Origin: Siniperca chuatsi
Lineage: Eukaryota > Chordata > Actinopteri > Centrarchiformes > Sinipercidae
Assembly: GCF_020085105.1 (NCBI RefSeq)
Contig: NC_058056.1
Span: 11,716,929 to 11,780,928, forward strand
Length of the DNA stretch: 64,000 nucleotides
Reading direction: 5' to 3'
Shown here: in pieces, positions 22,644 to 32,196 of the stretch
Layout: the number at the start of each line of letters is the position of its first letter
Position numbering within the stretch: the stretch's first letter is position 1
Program-made: the position numbers and the translations under genes
The notes under the pieces: model-generated
The model's database searches: none
What the model was told of the DNA's origin: nothing
The model's input: only the letters and a program-made list of their open reading frames with translations

Positions 22644-25600
22644 TCACCACAGTTTCACATCAGTGAGCTCCAGGTCCCCCATGATCTCCAACTGGTCAAT
22701 GCTGCTCAGGTCCTGCACCCGGTGTCTGAACTCAAACAAGTGTGAGCCATTCACTGCCAGCTTGAACTGATGGGGCTGACAGAGGATGAGAATCTGACGA
22801 AACAAAAAACCCACTGAGGAATAGTCAATCATTACAGAGCATACAGATTGTGATTAGATATTACACACCTAGTGTGGGAAACATCCAATACAGTTGCAGC
22901 AGACATCAGAAGCCCTTCAAAATAAAGGTAAGTTGTAGGTGGTTCCTACCTCAAAGTACTCGCCTGAGGAGAAGGGAAAGAAGGGCAGTTCCCGCTCCTC
23001 CTGACCCCAGGATTCACTCAGGTACGAGTTCCTAATGAACACACCCGACTTCATGCGGGGGTTCAGATGGAGAGCGATGTTCTCTGTCCTGCTGTTGCGG
23101 AGGTTCACTGTAAAACTGGAAGACGCATGGATTAAAGGTAAATCATTAAAAAAAAAAAAAAAAAAAACCAGTGGGAAATGTAATTTGATATTAGTAGTTC
23201 AAACAAATCTGTGAGACATGCACATCAGATTGCTTTTATTTGTTACGTTGAGGTAAATTTCATCACTTTACCTGTGAGGATACATGCTGACCTGTCCTTT
23301 GATTGTAACGTGCTGTCCAGGGCTCAGTCCTTTGAGTATACTGCCTTTGTAAGGGAGGCTCTGGAATGAGAATATATTATATTTATTTGATTATTTCATT
23401 ATCAATTAAGCTGCAGATTATTTTCTCAAGATGTATGTAAGAAGTGAATCCAAACAAAAGTCCTTCAGTGTTCACATCTTAAGCAGTTACTGGTTTGGTG
23501 TTTTGTGTTAAGTGCTGGTACAGTATGGCCCAACATGCTCTCTATAACCCTTTTCTACTTATTCCAAACTACTTGTTGATGCCACTGCAAGTGTAAAATG
23601 CATCATGTCTGCTGCAGCAGGGGAAGAGTAGGCCTCCTCACGAGAAGGTAAATAAACACAAACGCTTACATGAGTATAGGTTTAAGTGCTATATTATGTA
23701 TATGGTATCATTAATAGAGAAAAGGGAATATTTTCAGGTATAAAAATTGTGGATTTTATTAGTTAAAAGACAATTCCAATTTATTGCAACTTTGGTGTTA
23801 ATTTTTGTAGTCAACTTAATTGCTAAGATCTGGGAATGTGGCATCATCACTACAAAGAGGTCACAACACAAGTAGTCAGAATATTATCAACATTTCAGGT
23901 GCTTTCACTTTGTATTTTACCTCCAAGTAAAGTGGTTTTGATCATCTAAACTGTTGGCTTGTTTACAACCTGGACTTTATTGTATCAATGTTGCCGTGTT
24001 CCCCGATCTCAGAAATTTAGTGACCACAATCTTATAACAAAAATTGGACTTAAGTTGTAATAAAGAAGATTTGTCCTTTACAAGTCTGAGGGCCACATGC
24101 TGAAATGAATAGTCTGCAGTGCACAAACAAAGGAATCATTTAGGACATATGATCCAGTTTTAGTGGCATCACAAGATACTGGACACATGGAGAGTTTTTG
24201 TGTAGATGACGCAAAAAGGAAAAACTCACCAAGTCACCTGATTCTGAATATATTGCCTAAGAGGGGGAAAAAAGCCAAATTTAAAAATGATTAATCAGAT
24301 ATGTCTATAAAATAAACACACATATGACCAGCTTGTGAGGACAAAATAAGGCAAACGAGGGATGGGAATGTACTTACTGAATTTGGGATGTAGCCAATAG
24401 CATGCACCCTGACTTTCCCAGATATAGAAAATGTGTCGACCACGTTTAGCGGGATTTTGTGCTTGTATTCCAGCAGGTGAGCACCATTTACTGCCACCTA
24501 TAGGTGAAGACAAGTATTTTAGTATCCTATTTTTCTATTCATCAAATTGCTATGTGCATTTAGTGTTTTTAGGCACTACGCTAAAGCTTATCGATGCCTT
24601 CATCCTTAACAGCGTGGGCTCACTGACCTTGAAGACGTCGCCGTGCACCAGGATGATAGTCTCGAAGGGGGCTCCGCATTTGTAGGGCAGCTGATGGAGC
24701 GTTTCCTCTTTGCCCCAGCTCTCCTTCAGCAGGGAGTTACATACCACACAGGGCGAGCCTTTGAATCGAGGGCTGAAGTGGAGGGCGACGTCAGAGCGCG
24801 GCTTGGTGCTGCAGCCGCTCGACAGGTCGATCTGAAACCTGCAGAGAGGGTGCACACCGGGGCTGGATTACCAACCGGGCAAAGTGGGCAGCTGCCCTGG
24901 GACTTCGAAGTTCACTTCATGTCAAAGGGTTGAGGAGTTTGCACCTCTTAAGTACCATTTCAACAAAGGCTGGTCCTTGTATAGAGAAATTAATTTTAAA
25001 AATTGTTATTTTTGTTTGACCAAAAAAAAAAAAACCCTTCCAAACAAACAAACAAAAATTCTTACTTCAGGGCCTTAACAGTTCTGCAAAACTGTAGACA
25101 AAACTACTGTTTCCAAGGTCAAGAATGAACTCTGAAGCTCAAATTGATTATTTTACCATTCACATGATGCATATTCTTAAATGCGGTTGTGTTTAATCAA
25201 TCTACCACAACTGACAAAACAGGGTGTATATACAAACCACAGAGATTAGTTGTTCAGGGGTCAGTGGGGGCCCTCTAACCTGTTAATCCAGCCATGATGT
25301 GGTGCAGTGCCATTGGATGGTCTGCCCACCTTCAGCCAGAGGACTTTGACAAAGTTTCTTTGAACAACACACTGTTCTGTAGCCAAACCTGACCTCTGAC
25401 CTCCAGGTGGAGGAGCAAAAATTCAAGTCATAGCTGAGCTAAAATGAAATATGTTGGGCAAAGCTGATGTTACTCCACTGTGTCAACAGAACTAGACCAG
25501 TTGTTCCCAAAGGGGGTGCCGCAAGATTCGTTCATTACAACTTTTTATTGCACATTTTTGTTTCACCACCTAACAAACAAGCTAACATTTACATGAAATG

Positions 25601-26337
25601 AAAAAAATACATTTAACCAATAAAATACTTTAAATACATATCTGCAAAACTACACAGAAACATAAACTAGTTCAATTAAGTCAGAACAAACAGCTGGCTT
25701 CCTTTTTTGGCGTGATTTGGAATAGGCTTATACATTGTAGTTAATAATGATGTTACACCCGTTTTATTTAGTTCAGAATTTTGTTAAATGAGGTGATTTT
25801 AGCTGAGAAGGTTGCTAGTGTCCGTGTGTTGTGGGGGTTGGGTGAGTGTCATAGTTTTAAAACTACACACAATAGGGTTTTGAAGTTTGTCCAGATGAAA
25901 GTATCACATGCTCTGTGGTTTACTAATCAAATCTTACACATATCCATAAAAGGTGGCACCTCCTCAGTATATTTCTCTTATTTAATTACATCCTACCTGT
26001 CAGCATCTGGGGGCACAGTGCCCTGGATAATGATGATCTCCCCAGGGTGCAGGCCTCCAGGTATGGGCCCTGTGTAAGGGATCACCTGAGGTGGAGAGTT
26101 GACGTTAAAGTACCGGATACCTGCACTGACAGCTACTGAAGACACGAAACAAGGGAGCTAACATTAAAGACTCCTGTATTAGCTAGAATATACACAACAC
26201 AGCGACTTGCACATAGTTTTTAGCTGTATTATAAGCTACATGAGGGTCTATTGGTGATGGCATCAGAAGGCTGATGTGGATAATAATAAGCCTCTTACCG
26301 GATTCAGGACAGTGTGTTTCGCATTTGCCACAGACAT
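22644..26337 (-). CDS. lgals8: Galectin-8 (tandem-repeat galectin)
   Basis: Beta-galactoside-binding lectin with two carbohydrate-recognition domains. In mammals it acts outside the cell and marks damaged endosomes in the cytosol. Eight coding exons on the minus strand, in order: 26299-26337, 25997-26085, 24628-24838, 24378-24497, 24230-24256, 23272-23360, 22950-23115 and 22644-22793. All junctions are GT-AG with matching phases, giving 296 residues. The start [13 protein letters not shown] was chosen because it joins in frame to [11 protein letters not shown]. The N-domain (about 14-153) has R43, Q45 and R57, at the places of the sialoside-binding Arg45/Gln47/Arg59 of human galectin-8, but HFSPR instead of HxNPR. 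The C-domain (about 163-296) keeps HLNPR, RNS and WGQEE. The linker is short (about 9-12 residues, including a 27-base exon). Domain order and C-terminal ESWGQEER favour galectin-8 over galectin-9 or -4. The CDS is complete and intact. Confidence 0.93.
23825..24085. repeat. Dispersed repeat, related to 41800-42290
   Basis: Shares GATCTGGGAATGTGGCATCAT, TTTCAGGTG, GTTCCCCGATCTCAGAAAT and AAGTTGTAATAAA-like words, in the same order, with the block at 41800-42290. This points to two copies of one old interspersed family, here in an lgals8 intron. Confidence 0.5.
24861..25293. mobile_element. Non-autonomous DNA element with 10-bp terminal inverted repeats
   Basis: Starts GGCTGGATTA (24861-24870) and ends TAATCCAGCC (25284-25293), perfect inverted repeats. 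Both sit in longer words I recognise from a common fish element (GATTACCAACCGGGC at the left, CCCTCTAACCTGTTAATCC at the right). It has no ORF of its own. No clear target-site duplication was found. It lies in the lgals8 intron between coding exons 2 and 3. Confidence 0.55.
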
Positions 26338-26491
26338 CAGGCTTCTTGTGTCAGACTACAACATGCAGCTGTGCTGAAAGACAACAGACTCTGTGGTGTC
26401 TGCGGTAAATATGACCGGTTTGCAGCTCTCCTGCACTACACAGAGACGATGGCAGTGGGCATCTTCTCTCCATCAGCGCCATCAGCACCAC

Positions 26492-26516
26492 GCGCATGCG
26501 CAAATCCTACCACGTG
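26492..26516 (-). promoter_or_regulatory. lgals8: Probable lgals8 promoter: NRF1-like site and E-box
   Basis: GCGCATGCGC at 26492-26501 is a perfect NRF1-type palindrome, and CACGTG at 26511-26516 is an E-box. They lie about 155-180 bases upstream of the lgals8 ATG in the only CpG-bearing stretch of the area. No TATA box was seen. Transcription start is not determined. Confidence 0.5.
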
Positions 26517-26539
26517 ATCTGGTCCGGTGGACGTTTAAC

Positions 26540-27148
26540 AACGTCGGAGGCCCACGTTCACTGATTTTACGTGACCTGTTAAATATCTGTCTAGAAACAT
26601 GTATCTCACCTGCAAGAGCAAATGAAAAGGAATAATTCAATTAACCGTCTGCTCTCATAGAAATATCATGTTGACGAAGGCGACATCTGTTGGAATGATT
26701 TGAAACTATACGACTTTTATCTTACATGATCTGTTCTGTTTTGTTTAAAGACATGTATATGTTTTTATATTTAAACGCTATTTTTAAAACCAAAAGTAAA
26801 TGCTAGAATTTATTCATTGAATTGTAGATGAACTGGTCGGTATGTACAAGCAAAATGCAGTAGTAACAACAACAACAACAATAATAATATGGAACAAATG
26901 CGTTAGTAATTTGCACATTAGATACTAATTTTCAACTTTTATTGCACTATATAGTGCTGTTTATTGTTGGTATACATGAACGTTATGATGAAGACGTAGA
27001 CGTAGCAGCAGGTCTGCAGTATTTATTTTTTAAATGTATTTAAAAAAAAAAATCATGTTCCTAATAGCCATTCCTTATCCTCTTGTTAATTGTAATTGGT
27101 TGAGTTTCACTTCCTGTTCTGTGGGGTTAAAATTGAAAAAGAGACTTT
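26540..27148. other. AT-rich intergenic stretch
   Basis: Low-complexity AT-rich DNA with CAA/AAT triplet runs (about 26866-26890) and an A run (27042-27052). I see no gene. The right end borders the 5' end of the LINE. Confidence 0.5.
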
Positions 27149-27299
27149 GTCGCCCTCTTCGGACGGTTTGGGCGAGTACAGTTGTGTGGTAGGGAGGCTC
27201 CGAATAGCAGCACGGGGAACAGAAGTTGGATCTAAAGTCTGGGAAACGACGCTAGCGAATTGGTGGTTTGGCATAATCTGATTTGTGACTGGATCAGAA

Positions 27300-28483
27300 T
27301 GGCAAATAGTAGTGGATTGTCAGAAGATGACGATATGGAGACGGATTGGACACAAATTGTGAGTGGTAGGAAAGGAGGAGGAGGGAGGAAGGATAAAAGA
27401 GATAGCCAGTCGACATCTGCGGGAAAACGGGCATTAGAAGAGGAGGAGGAAGGGCGAGATGTCAGGAAAAAAATTATGATGGAGGAGTTTAAGGTTATTC
27501 TTAAATTTAAGATGGGGAGCGATATAGCATCGATTAGTCCAATAACGTTGACAACTGGATTGAGGAAGGCAACTGGGGATATAGAAATGGCAAAGGTGTT
27601 GCGTGATGGAAGTTTGTTGGTAAAGTGCAAAAATGTGGAGCAGAAAAATAAAGCGATGAAACTGCAAACAGTGTGTAAAAAATAAATAATGGAAAGAAGG
27701 ATAGTTGGTGAGAAGAGAGGAGCTAGGGGAGTGATAACAGGGATCCCCATCGGAGAAAACTTGGAAGAAATAAGGAAACTGATGAAAGGAGGTAAAATCA
27801 CAGGAATTAGACGGCTGCAGGCCTTCAGGAACGGGGAACAAGTGGATAGTGAGTCAGTACTGCTACAGTTCAATGATGTGCTTCCTAAAAAAGTAATGGT
27901 AGGCTACATGAGCTTTAATGTAAGAGAATATGTTCCTCCTCCGATAAGATGTTATAAATGTCAGCGGTATGGTCATACGGTCAATGTATGTAAAGGAAAG
28001 CAAAGATGTGGAAGATGTGGAGGAGAACATGCATATGGAGAGTGTGGAAGCAACGTTCAGGTTAAATGCTGTAACTGTGGAGGAAACCACACAGCAGCGT
28101 ATGGTGGTTGCACCGTCAGGAGGCAGGCAGTGGAGATTCAAAGAGTAAGAGCAGAACGGAAAGTAACATATGCAGAGGCTGTGAGGATGTGTAACAGTGA
28201 AAGAAGAGAGGAGGGAGTTAACCAAAGTCATCCTGAAACAAATGCAGGAACAGCACAGATACATAGGGACAACACAGGAATATCAGTGGACAGGTTAGTG
28301 CTGTTTTTAGCATACGTCATCAACTGCTCAGAGCAAGCAAAAACCAAGACAGAAAAAATCAAAATCATAGTAAAGGCAGCGGCAAAATTCCTAAATATGA
28401 AAGATTTATCGTGGGAAAAGATACATGCTGACCTTAGTCAGGGAGAAGGGACCCCAGAGACAGCTTCACATATCAGACCATAA
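27300..28483 (+). pseudogene. LINE ORF1 (nucleic-acid-binding, zinc-knuckle protein) with internal stop
   Basis: Begins ATG at 27300 (MANSSGLSEDDDMETDW). It is continuous in one frame to the TAA at 28481-28483 except for a single in-frame TAA at 27683-27685. An acidic/basic N-terminal part is followed by three CCHC knuckles: CYKCQRYGHTVNVC, CGRCGGEHAYGEC and CNCGGNH...C (about 27952-28115). Such proteins coat the element RNA and escort it to the target. The internal stop is not an indel, since the frame is the same on both sides, so it is a nonsense change or a read-through stop. The last base region overlaps the ORF2 ATG. Confidence 0.82.
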
Positions 28484-31400
28484 TGTTGTTACTACTACAA
28501 TGGAACGCCAGAAGTTTCATAGCAAATGGACAGGAGTTTAAAGGCTACATTGAGAAGTTAAGTAGGAAATCAGATGTCATATGTATTCAGGAGACATGGC
28601 TCAAGCCAAATCTGGAGTTCATTATTAAAGGATACACAACCATGCGTAAAGATAGATACAATGGAAATGGTGGAGGGTGTGCGATATTTATAAAAGAAGG
28701 TATAAAACATAGACGGTTAAGTACAGTACAAGACATGGAGGTAGTAGTAGTTGAAATTTGGTGCAAGAAAGAAAGTATGAGAATAGTAAACTTATATAAC
28801 CCATGCAAAAAACTAGAAAAGGTAAAACTAGAATCAATACTGGAACAGTGGAGAGGTAATAGCATCTGGTGCGGAGACTTCAATGCACACAGCACAGTAT
28901 GGGGTGAACGAGAAGATTTAAATGGAGAAATTGTAGAGGAACTAATGGACGAAAAGGAAATGGTATGTTTAAATGATGGGACAGGCACAAGGGTAAATTT
29001 GGTGAAGGGAACAGAATCAGCAATAGATCTCACTTTGGTATCGCAGTCTTTGGTCGGGGTAAGTAGGTGGGAAGTACTTAAAGGAAGCACTATAGGGAGT
29101 GATCACTATCCGATAGTCACAAGTATTGGAGTAGAAAGGGAAATAGAACAGGATGAGAGAGAAGGAAGATGGAAATTTGAAGAAGCAAATTGGAACAAGT
29201 ATAGAATTATAACTGAAGGGAAATTAAAGGAGGTAAATATGAACCAGAAAATAGAAGGCCTCAATGCAGAGATAAACTGTATCATATTAGGAGCTGCAGA
29301 AGAGTCAATACCAAAAAGAAAAGGTAGGAAAAGGAAAAAGATAGTTCCGTGGTGGACACAAGAATGCAATTCTGCAATAAAAAATCGAAATAAGGCCTTT
29401 AAAATCTTGAAGAAAACACATAATTTTCAGAATTTTTTGAATATAAAAGAAAGCAGGCAGTAGTTAGGAGTACAGTAAAGCGAGTTAAAAGGGAATTCTG
29501 GAAGAGGTACTGTGACTCGCTTGGAAGGACTACACCATTAGACCGAGTATGGGGGATGATTAAGAGGATGTCTGGAAATAGGAAAGAGTATGGATATCCT
29601 ATAATGAAAGATGGGAGGAATGTAGTAATAGAAGGTAAGGATAAAGCAGAGTTATTAGCAAGGCCATTTGTTAAGGTACATAGTACTGAAAATTTGAGTA
29701 ATGAGGAAAAGAAGCAGAGAGATGGAACATTAGGAAAAAAATGTAGAAGCAATGCAGGATGTCGAGGAAGACAGAAGTGCAATAAACATGTTTAATATAA
29801 GAGAGCTAAATGATGCATTAAGAAAGTCGGGGAAAGCAACGCCAGGGAGAGACCAAATAAGTTATTGTATGCTAGGAAACTTAAGTGATAGGAGTAAAGG
29901 AGTATTGTTAGGATTATATAATAAAGTATGGGAAGAGGGATATTTGCCAAGTCAATGGAAAGAGGCAGTTATTGTCCCCATATGTAAGCCAGGTAAGGAC
30001 CCAGGACTAGCGGAAAGTTATAGACCGATTGCCTTGACGTCACATGTAGGGAAAATTTTGGAAAAAATGATAAATGAAAGGTTAAGATTTCATTTAGAGA
30101 CAAAAGATATGTTAAAGAATTACCAAAGTGGATTTAGAAAAGGAAGAAGCACAATTGATCCGGCTCTGTGTTTAGAAAACGAAATTAGGAAAGCTCAAAT
30201 TAATAAAGAGTGTTTAGTAGCTGTATTCTTTGATGTTGAGAAGGCGTATAACATGTGGAAGGAAGGGTTAATGATAAAGTTACATCAAATGGGAATAAAA
30301 GGGAGAATGTATAGATGGGTTAAAAACTTCTTAACAGCGAGGTTGATATCAGTAAGAGTAGGAAAAGAATATAGTTCCAAGTATTTGGTGGAAAATGGAA
30401 CTCCTCAAGGGAGTATAATCAGTCCAATGCTGTTCTCAATCATGATAAATGAAGTGTTTAGTTGTACAGATAGGTCGATAGGTGTCGCACTATTTGCAGA
30501 TGACGGAGTTATGTGGAAAAAGGGAAGGAATATAGACTATGTAGTCAGGAAAGTGCAAGAGGCAATAAGGAAAGTAGAGGGCTGGGCAATGGAGTGGGGT
30601 TTTAGATTTTCAGTGGCAAAGACAAAGGCTATAAAGGAAAATTCAAGACCAGTTAAACTTGAACTCTATGGAGAAAGTTTAGAGAGAGTAGAACAGTTCA
30701 AGTATCTAGGTATTTGGTTCGACAAGAATCTTACCTGGTCTACGCATATAGGGAAAGTGGTTAAAAAGTGTAAAAAAGTACTGAATATCTTAAGGTGTTT
30801 GAGGGGTAGAGAGTGGGGAGCAAACAGGATTTCTCTGAAAACTGTATATATAGGATTAATCAGGGCAGTGCTAGACTATGGCAGCATAGTTTACCAATCA
30901 GCGTCAAAAACAATATTAAAGAAGTTGGACACAATACAATATCAGGCCTTGAGACTCTGCTGTGGTGCCATAAAAACTACTCCAGTATCAGCCTTGCAGG
31001 TGGAAATGAATGAAATGTCACTGGAAATCAGAAGAACTCAATTAGCACTAACATACTGGGCAAACTTAAAGGGCCACAAGGAAAATCACCCTACGCAGAA
31101 GGTGTTGAAACCATGCCAAGAGAAAGAAAAACGACAGATCAACAGCTTCAGTTGGACAATAGGAAATGCAGCTAATGGAATAGGGATAGGGGATATAATG
31201 TTCAGCCCCACGGTACCGTTCTCCGTAGTCCCACCTTGGTTATTAGGAGAGATAATGGTGGACCTGCACCTTCTGGAAAGGAAGAAAGAGAGGAACATAG
31301 ATAGGAAACAAGTCTACAGATATATAGAGGAAAATGACGCTGAGTATACGAAAATATACACTGATGCATCAAAAGCAGGATGTAATAGAATAGGAGTTGC

Positions 31401-31995
31401 ATTCATAATCCCAGATTTAAATGTAATGTCAAATAAAAGAGTTAGTAACAACCTTTCAGTATTCACAGGGGAAATGTTGGCTATTCTTTTAGCCCTTGAG
31501 TGGACAGAAAGCAGCAAACCAGACAAAGTATTAATAGGTTCAGATTCTAGTAGTGCGTTAACCAGTTTCAAGAGTATACAGTCAGAAGCAAGACAGGACA
31601 TTATGCTGGAAATAGCGCAAACTATCTTCAGAATTACAAAAGCAGGAATAATAGTGAAATTCATCTGGATTCCAGCACATATAGGGGTACAAGGAAATGA
31701 ACTGGCAGACAAGTATGCAAAAGATGCAACTAAGAAAGTAGAAGTAAATATGACAGTAAGTTATAGTAAAGCTGAAATTAAAAGCATAATTAAGGTAGAA
31801 ATGAAAAAGAAATGGCAGGAAATTTGGAACAGGGAAACGAAAGGTAGACATTACTATAGTATCCCAAAGAAAGTAGGAGAAATGAGGGAAACCAGTAGAT
31901 CCAAAAAAGAAGAAGACATTATATCAAGGATGAGGTTTGGGCATACTGGTCTTAATAGTACACTGAAGATAAGGGTAGGCATAAGACCATTCTGA
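28483..31995 (+). pseudogene. LINE ORF2 (APE endonuclease, reverse transcriptase, RNase H), two frameshifts
   Basis: The polyprotein would nick target DNA, copy element RNA and remove RNA. The endonuclease part (28483-29463) shows WNARSF, CIQETWL, WCGDFNAH, IDLTLVS and SDHYPI. The frame is shifted near the T6 run 29433-29438 and returns near the A7 run 29735-29741, so the two indels compensate. The reverse transcriptase (29752 onward) has YRPIALTSHVGKILEK, SGFRKGRST, motif A FFDVEKAYN, GTPQGS and motif C FADD. RNase H (about 31350-31740) keeps the D, E, D, H/D residues (YTDAS, GEMLAI, GSDSSS, PAHIGVQGNELAD). The C-terminus stops soon after RMRFGHTGLNS, so the usual Cys-rich tail appears to be missing. 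Confidence 0.85.
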
Positions 31996-32060
31996 TCCAC
32001 ACTCCATTTCAGAAGGTGGCGGTAATGCACCAAAAGTTGTTTGCCAACCGCCATAAAACA

Positions 32061-32106
32061 TCAGAAGAAGAAGAAGAAGAAGAAGACTAAGACTAAGAAG
32101 AAGTAG
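32061..32106 (+). repeat. GAA-rich simple-repeat tail of the LINE
   Basis: A GAAGAAGAAG tract interrupted by GACTAAGACTAA marks the 3' end of the retrotransposon, where I-group elements end in short tandem repeats rather than poly(A). Confidence 0.8.
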
Positions 32107-32152
32107 TCGCCTTCTTCTGTTCCGACATATTACATGCATACGTTCCCACAAA

Positions 32153-32162
32153 GTTTCATTTC
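32153..32162 (+). promoter_or_regulatory. ISRE-like half element of ISG12 copy 1
   Basis: GTTTCATTTC (reverse GAAATGAAAC) lies 27 bases upstream of a TATAAAA. The same decamer occupies the same place relative to the TATA box in copy 2 (33697), so it is a shared promoter element. The spacer between the GAAA words is one base rather than the canonical two. Confidence 0.5.
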
Positions 32163-32188
32163 TCGGAACAGATTCAGGCTCGTCAGAC

Positions 32189-32195
32189 TATAAAA
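32189..32195 (+). promoter_or_regulatory. TATA box abutting the ATG of ISG12 copy 1
   Basis: TATAAAA ends one base before the ATG at 32197. In copy 2 the TATA box starts 45 bases before the ATG. Copy 1 has therefore lost about 37 bases between TATA box and start codon. Confidence 0.6.
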
Positions 32196-32196
32196 T

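Larger units (their letters stand above)
27149..32106 (+). mobile_element. Nearly full-length non-LTR retrotransposon (I/Nimb-like LINE)
   Basis: An element of about 5 kb: a 5' UTR, ORF1 with zinc knuckles, ORF2 with APE-type endonuclease, reverse transcriptase and RNase H, a short 3' UTR, and a GAA-rich tail (32061-32106). The domain order with a C-terminal RNase H fits the I group (Nimb-like in fish). The 3' UTR words GAAGGTGGCGGTAATGCACC and TTGCCAACCGCC are typical of fish elements of this kind. ORF1 stop and ORF2 start overlap (TAATG at 28481-28485). The 5' boundary is uncertain. A possible imperfect target duplication is GTCGCCCTCTTC at 27149-27160 against GTCGCCTTCTTC at 32106-32117. 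Confidence 0.85.

Noticed and set aside
27232-27873. 213-codon open frame on the minus strand
   Set aside because: It is antisense to LINE ORF1; the plus frame has zinc knuckles and a start while the minus frame has no recognisable protein.
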